64,000 nucleotides of DNA from an uncultured Sunxiuqinia sp. Lineage in GTDB: Bacteria; Bacteroidota; Bacteroidia; Bacteroidales; Prolixibacteraceae. The stretch covers positions 1 through 64,000 of the forward strand of contig NZ_CANLZV010000006.1 of assembly GCF_947495665.1 (NCBI RefSeq). Direction: 5' to 3'. The notes beneath the pieces are model-generated. The model was not told where the DNA came from. It did not search any database and worked only from the letters and a program-made list of their open reading frames with translations. A program made the position numbers and the translations under genes. Numbering within the stretch: the first letter of the stretch is position 1; each line of letters begins with the position of its first letter. Below are positions 62,491 to 64,000 of the stretch, piece after piece.

Positions 62491-63501
62491 CTAGCCCAAG
62501 GCATTGATGAAAACCGAGACCAACACAACAAGTAGGATGGCGTGGTAAGCAAATCCGAGAAGCAGAAATTTGGCCAGCGTTTTCAGGTAAGTCTGCCCGT
62601 AAAATTTTTTCAATGACCAATAACTATAAACCGGAATCAGCAGCAACAGCCACATAAAAAAACCAGAAACCGAATCAGGAAGTAGCAGGTAAGCAACTAC
62701 GACCAAGCTGAGCAGAAAGAAAATAAACGCATGCAGATGCACGGAAAAAATTAAATGACGGACGTAAAAAACGTGGTGCCGCACATAAATTAAGCTAAGC
62801 AGTAAGGCAAAGACCGGCAGCAAAACAAAAAAGGCATAAGATAAGTATTGCAAAAACTTAGCAACCCGTTGATCCGGAGACCGAAGCATGGCCGCAACAT
62901 CTGCCAACTCCTTTTTTTCAGCCAAATCGTCGGTGCGATCAGCTTCTAGTTCCAGCTGACTGGCTAAGCGGTTCAACCCTTGTTTTACATTGGGAGCCTT
63001 CAGCAAATCATCATAATTCAAGGCCACGGAAGACTCGTCTCCCATGCTCTGCTGCAACTCAATTTGAACTGAATCGAGCTTCGCATCAACCACCGAATCG
63101 GAAGCCGACGCTGCCTCCCACTCCTTCGCGATGGAGTATTCCAATGCGGTATTTAATCCCCTGTTGGTCATTACCTGCAGAAGCAGGAACAAAATAAAAC
63201 TCATGAAAATATAAACACGGAAAGGAGGAGCATACCGTGCCCGGCGTCCTTTAAAAAATTCCTGCGTCAGAAAAGCAGGTTTGAAAATCAAATCGCGAAA
63301 AGTGCGAAGAAAACGGGAATCAAAAGCCAGTAAGTTGCCCAGAAAATCGTAAAAAACAAAACCTACCGGGCGGTCAAACTCGGAGGTGGACTGCCCGCAA
63401 TTCGGACAGTAAAACCCTTTAAACACATGCGAACAATTTGGGCAAGCATGTTCTTCCAGCTCGTCAAACGAAGGTTTTTTGCGATTAAACCATTTTTTCA
63501 T
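62491..63501 (-). CDS. DUF3667 membrane protein with N-terminal zinc ribbon
   Basis: 336 residues from the ATG at 63501; an upstream in-frame start at 63543 would extend into the cvpA gene and is less likely. Zinc ribbon CPNCSHVFKGFYCPNCGQST near residue 20, then FRTFRDLIFKPAFLTQEFFK and RRARYAPPFRVYIFMSFILF, all typical of DUF3667. A central charged region (about 120-225) is followed by about four membrane helices at the C-terminus. Function unknown. The start overlaps the cvpA 3' end by 17 bp, so both lie in one transcript. Confidence 0.82.
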   Translation of the reverse strand: MKKWFNRKKPSFDELEEHACPNCSHVFKGFYCPNCGQSTSEFDRPVGFVFYDFLGNLLAFDSRFLRTFRDLIFKPAFLTQEFFKGRRARYAPPFRVYIFMSFILFLLLQVMTNRGLNTALEYSIAKEWEAASASDSVVDAKLDSVQIELQQSMGDESSVALNYDDLLKAPNVKQGLNRLASQLELEADRTDDLAEKKELADVAAMLRSPDQRVAKFLQYLSYAFFVLLPVFALLLSLIYVRHHVFYVRHLIFSVHLHAFIFFLLSLVVVAYLLLPDSVSGFFMWLLLLIPVYSYWSLKKFYGQTYLKTLAKFLLLGFAYHAILLVVLVSVFINALG

Positions 63502-64000
63502 GCTCCTTTTGTTTTTGCGGTTCGAACAACCCCTCGTCCACATCGCCCAGGTTCAGAAAAGGAAACAGGGTAGGCAACAAATTTTTCACCGGCTCATACA
63601 TCTGTGATTCCTCTTTCACATCCTTAGGAAGAATTTTTACGTTTTCATCCACTTCATCAAAAATCAGCAAAAGCACACTCAGAATTAAGGCCGACTTAAT
63701 TACGCCAAAAAGAATTCCGGCCAACCGGTTTATAAAACCCAGGGCAACAGCCGAAATAATGGTTTCAATAGCTTTACCCACCAAGTGAACCAGAATAACA
63801 ATGACCAAAAAAGTGACCAAAAAAGAAACCAGCCCGAGGTGATCTGATTGGTAACTGAACGTTTCAACAATGTAGTCTGCCGTGAAATGCGAAAAGTGGA
63901 TAGCTCCCCAAACGCCCAATACTAAGGCAGCCAACGACGCCACTTCGGCCACAAAACCTTTATAGAAACCACGAAATGCTGCAAGTATCAACAAAACAGC
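63485..64000 (-). CDS. CvpA-family membrane protein, 5' end outside window
   Basis: The frame is open to the right edge (171 codons seen plus stop), with no credible start inside, so the N-terminus is missing. The visible part begins AVLLILAAFRGFYKGFVAEV, the family's early motif, followed by SLAALVLGVWGAIHFSHF and later membrane helices (LVSFLVTFLVIVILVHLVGK, GFINRLAGILFGVIKSALIL), and a soluble acidic/basic tail. CvpA proteins are involved in envelope homeostasis and, in E. coli, colicin V production. Upstream of the DUF3667 gene and overlapping it. Confidence 0.88.
   Translation of the reverse strand, partial: AVLLILAAFRGFYKGFVAEVASLAALVLGVWGAIHFSHFTADYIVETFSYQSDHLGLVSFLVTFLVIVILVHLVGKAIETIISAVALGFINRLAGILFGVIKSALILSVLLLIFDEVDENVKILPKDVKEESQMYEPVKNLLPTLFPFLNLGDVDEGLFEPQKQKEHEKMV

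Noticed and set aside
1-64000. CRISPR array, prophage or complete insertion sequence
   Set aside because: No regularly spaced direct repeats, integrase, transposase or phage structural genes were seen.

Overview
The window comes from a member of the Bacteroidota, most likely a marine or sediment Marinilabiliales/Prolixibacteraceae-type bacterium; the phylum is well supported, the order is inference. Supporting signs are a SusC/SusD pair with an ECF sigma factor and FecR anti-sigma factor, type IX secretion (T9SS) proteins (type B C-terminal sorting domain, PorP/SprF, OmpA-like partner, HYR/PKD surface proteins), and promoters of the Bacteroidota type (TTG, 19 bp, TAnnTTTG), seen in full before tRNA-Gln and before a LexA-like repressor. 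No CRISPR array, complete insertion sequence or prophage was seen.

Layout: 1-2422 is the start of a large secreted surface protein that runs off the left edge. 2423-4216 is a gene-poor stretch with low-complexity repeats around one DUF6266-like gene. 4217-5573 holds thiol peroxidase and a lipoprotein cyclophilin. 5784-12558 is an ECF sigma/FecR/SusC/SusD nutrient-uptake locus without enzymes. 14004-22320 is a divergent carotenoid cluster (crtD, cruF-like, crtW, acyltransferase, glycosyltransferase and a TPR gene on minus; crtI, crtB, fused lycopene cyclase on plus) that predicts a keto-myxocoxanthin (deoxyflexixanthin)-type monocyclic carotenoid, probably glycosylated and acylated. 22361-26061 holds small housekeeping or unknown genes, tRNA-Gln(TTG) and a sulfatase lipoprotein. 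26419-32806 is a sensory block: an Rcp1-like response regulator, a binding-protein-fused histidine kinase, a multi-PAS protein without kinase domain, and a separate PAS histidine kinase.

33001-39278 is the most unusual metabolic block: two NifX/NifB-C-like proteins, a DUF5320 protein, a DUF89 protein, two MinD-type ATPases each with two [4Fe-4S] ferredoxin motifs, a short Mrp/ApbC paralogue, stand-alone GTP cyclohydrolase II, a hotdog thioesterase and a metallo-beta-lactamase-fold protein. An FAD-dependent disulfide/NADH oxidoreductase and a Prx6-type peroxiredoxin follow. Similar GAAC-N4-GTTC operator-like palindromes precede the cluster and the peroxiredoxin gene.

41677-46817 is a damage-response mutagenesis cassette: a self-cleaving LexA/CI-like repressor, a DinB-type Y-family polymerase and a DnaE2-like C-family polymerase, with twin palindromic operators lying on the repressor promoter. 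46853-55153 is a T9SS surface operon in which three consecutive secreted proteins share the same two-domain module. 55346-64000 holds a LytTR response regulator, tsaB, a DUF3108 gene, efp, an O-antigen ligase/Wzz pair, tyrS, a DUF3667 membrane protein and a partial cvpA.
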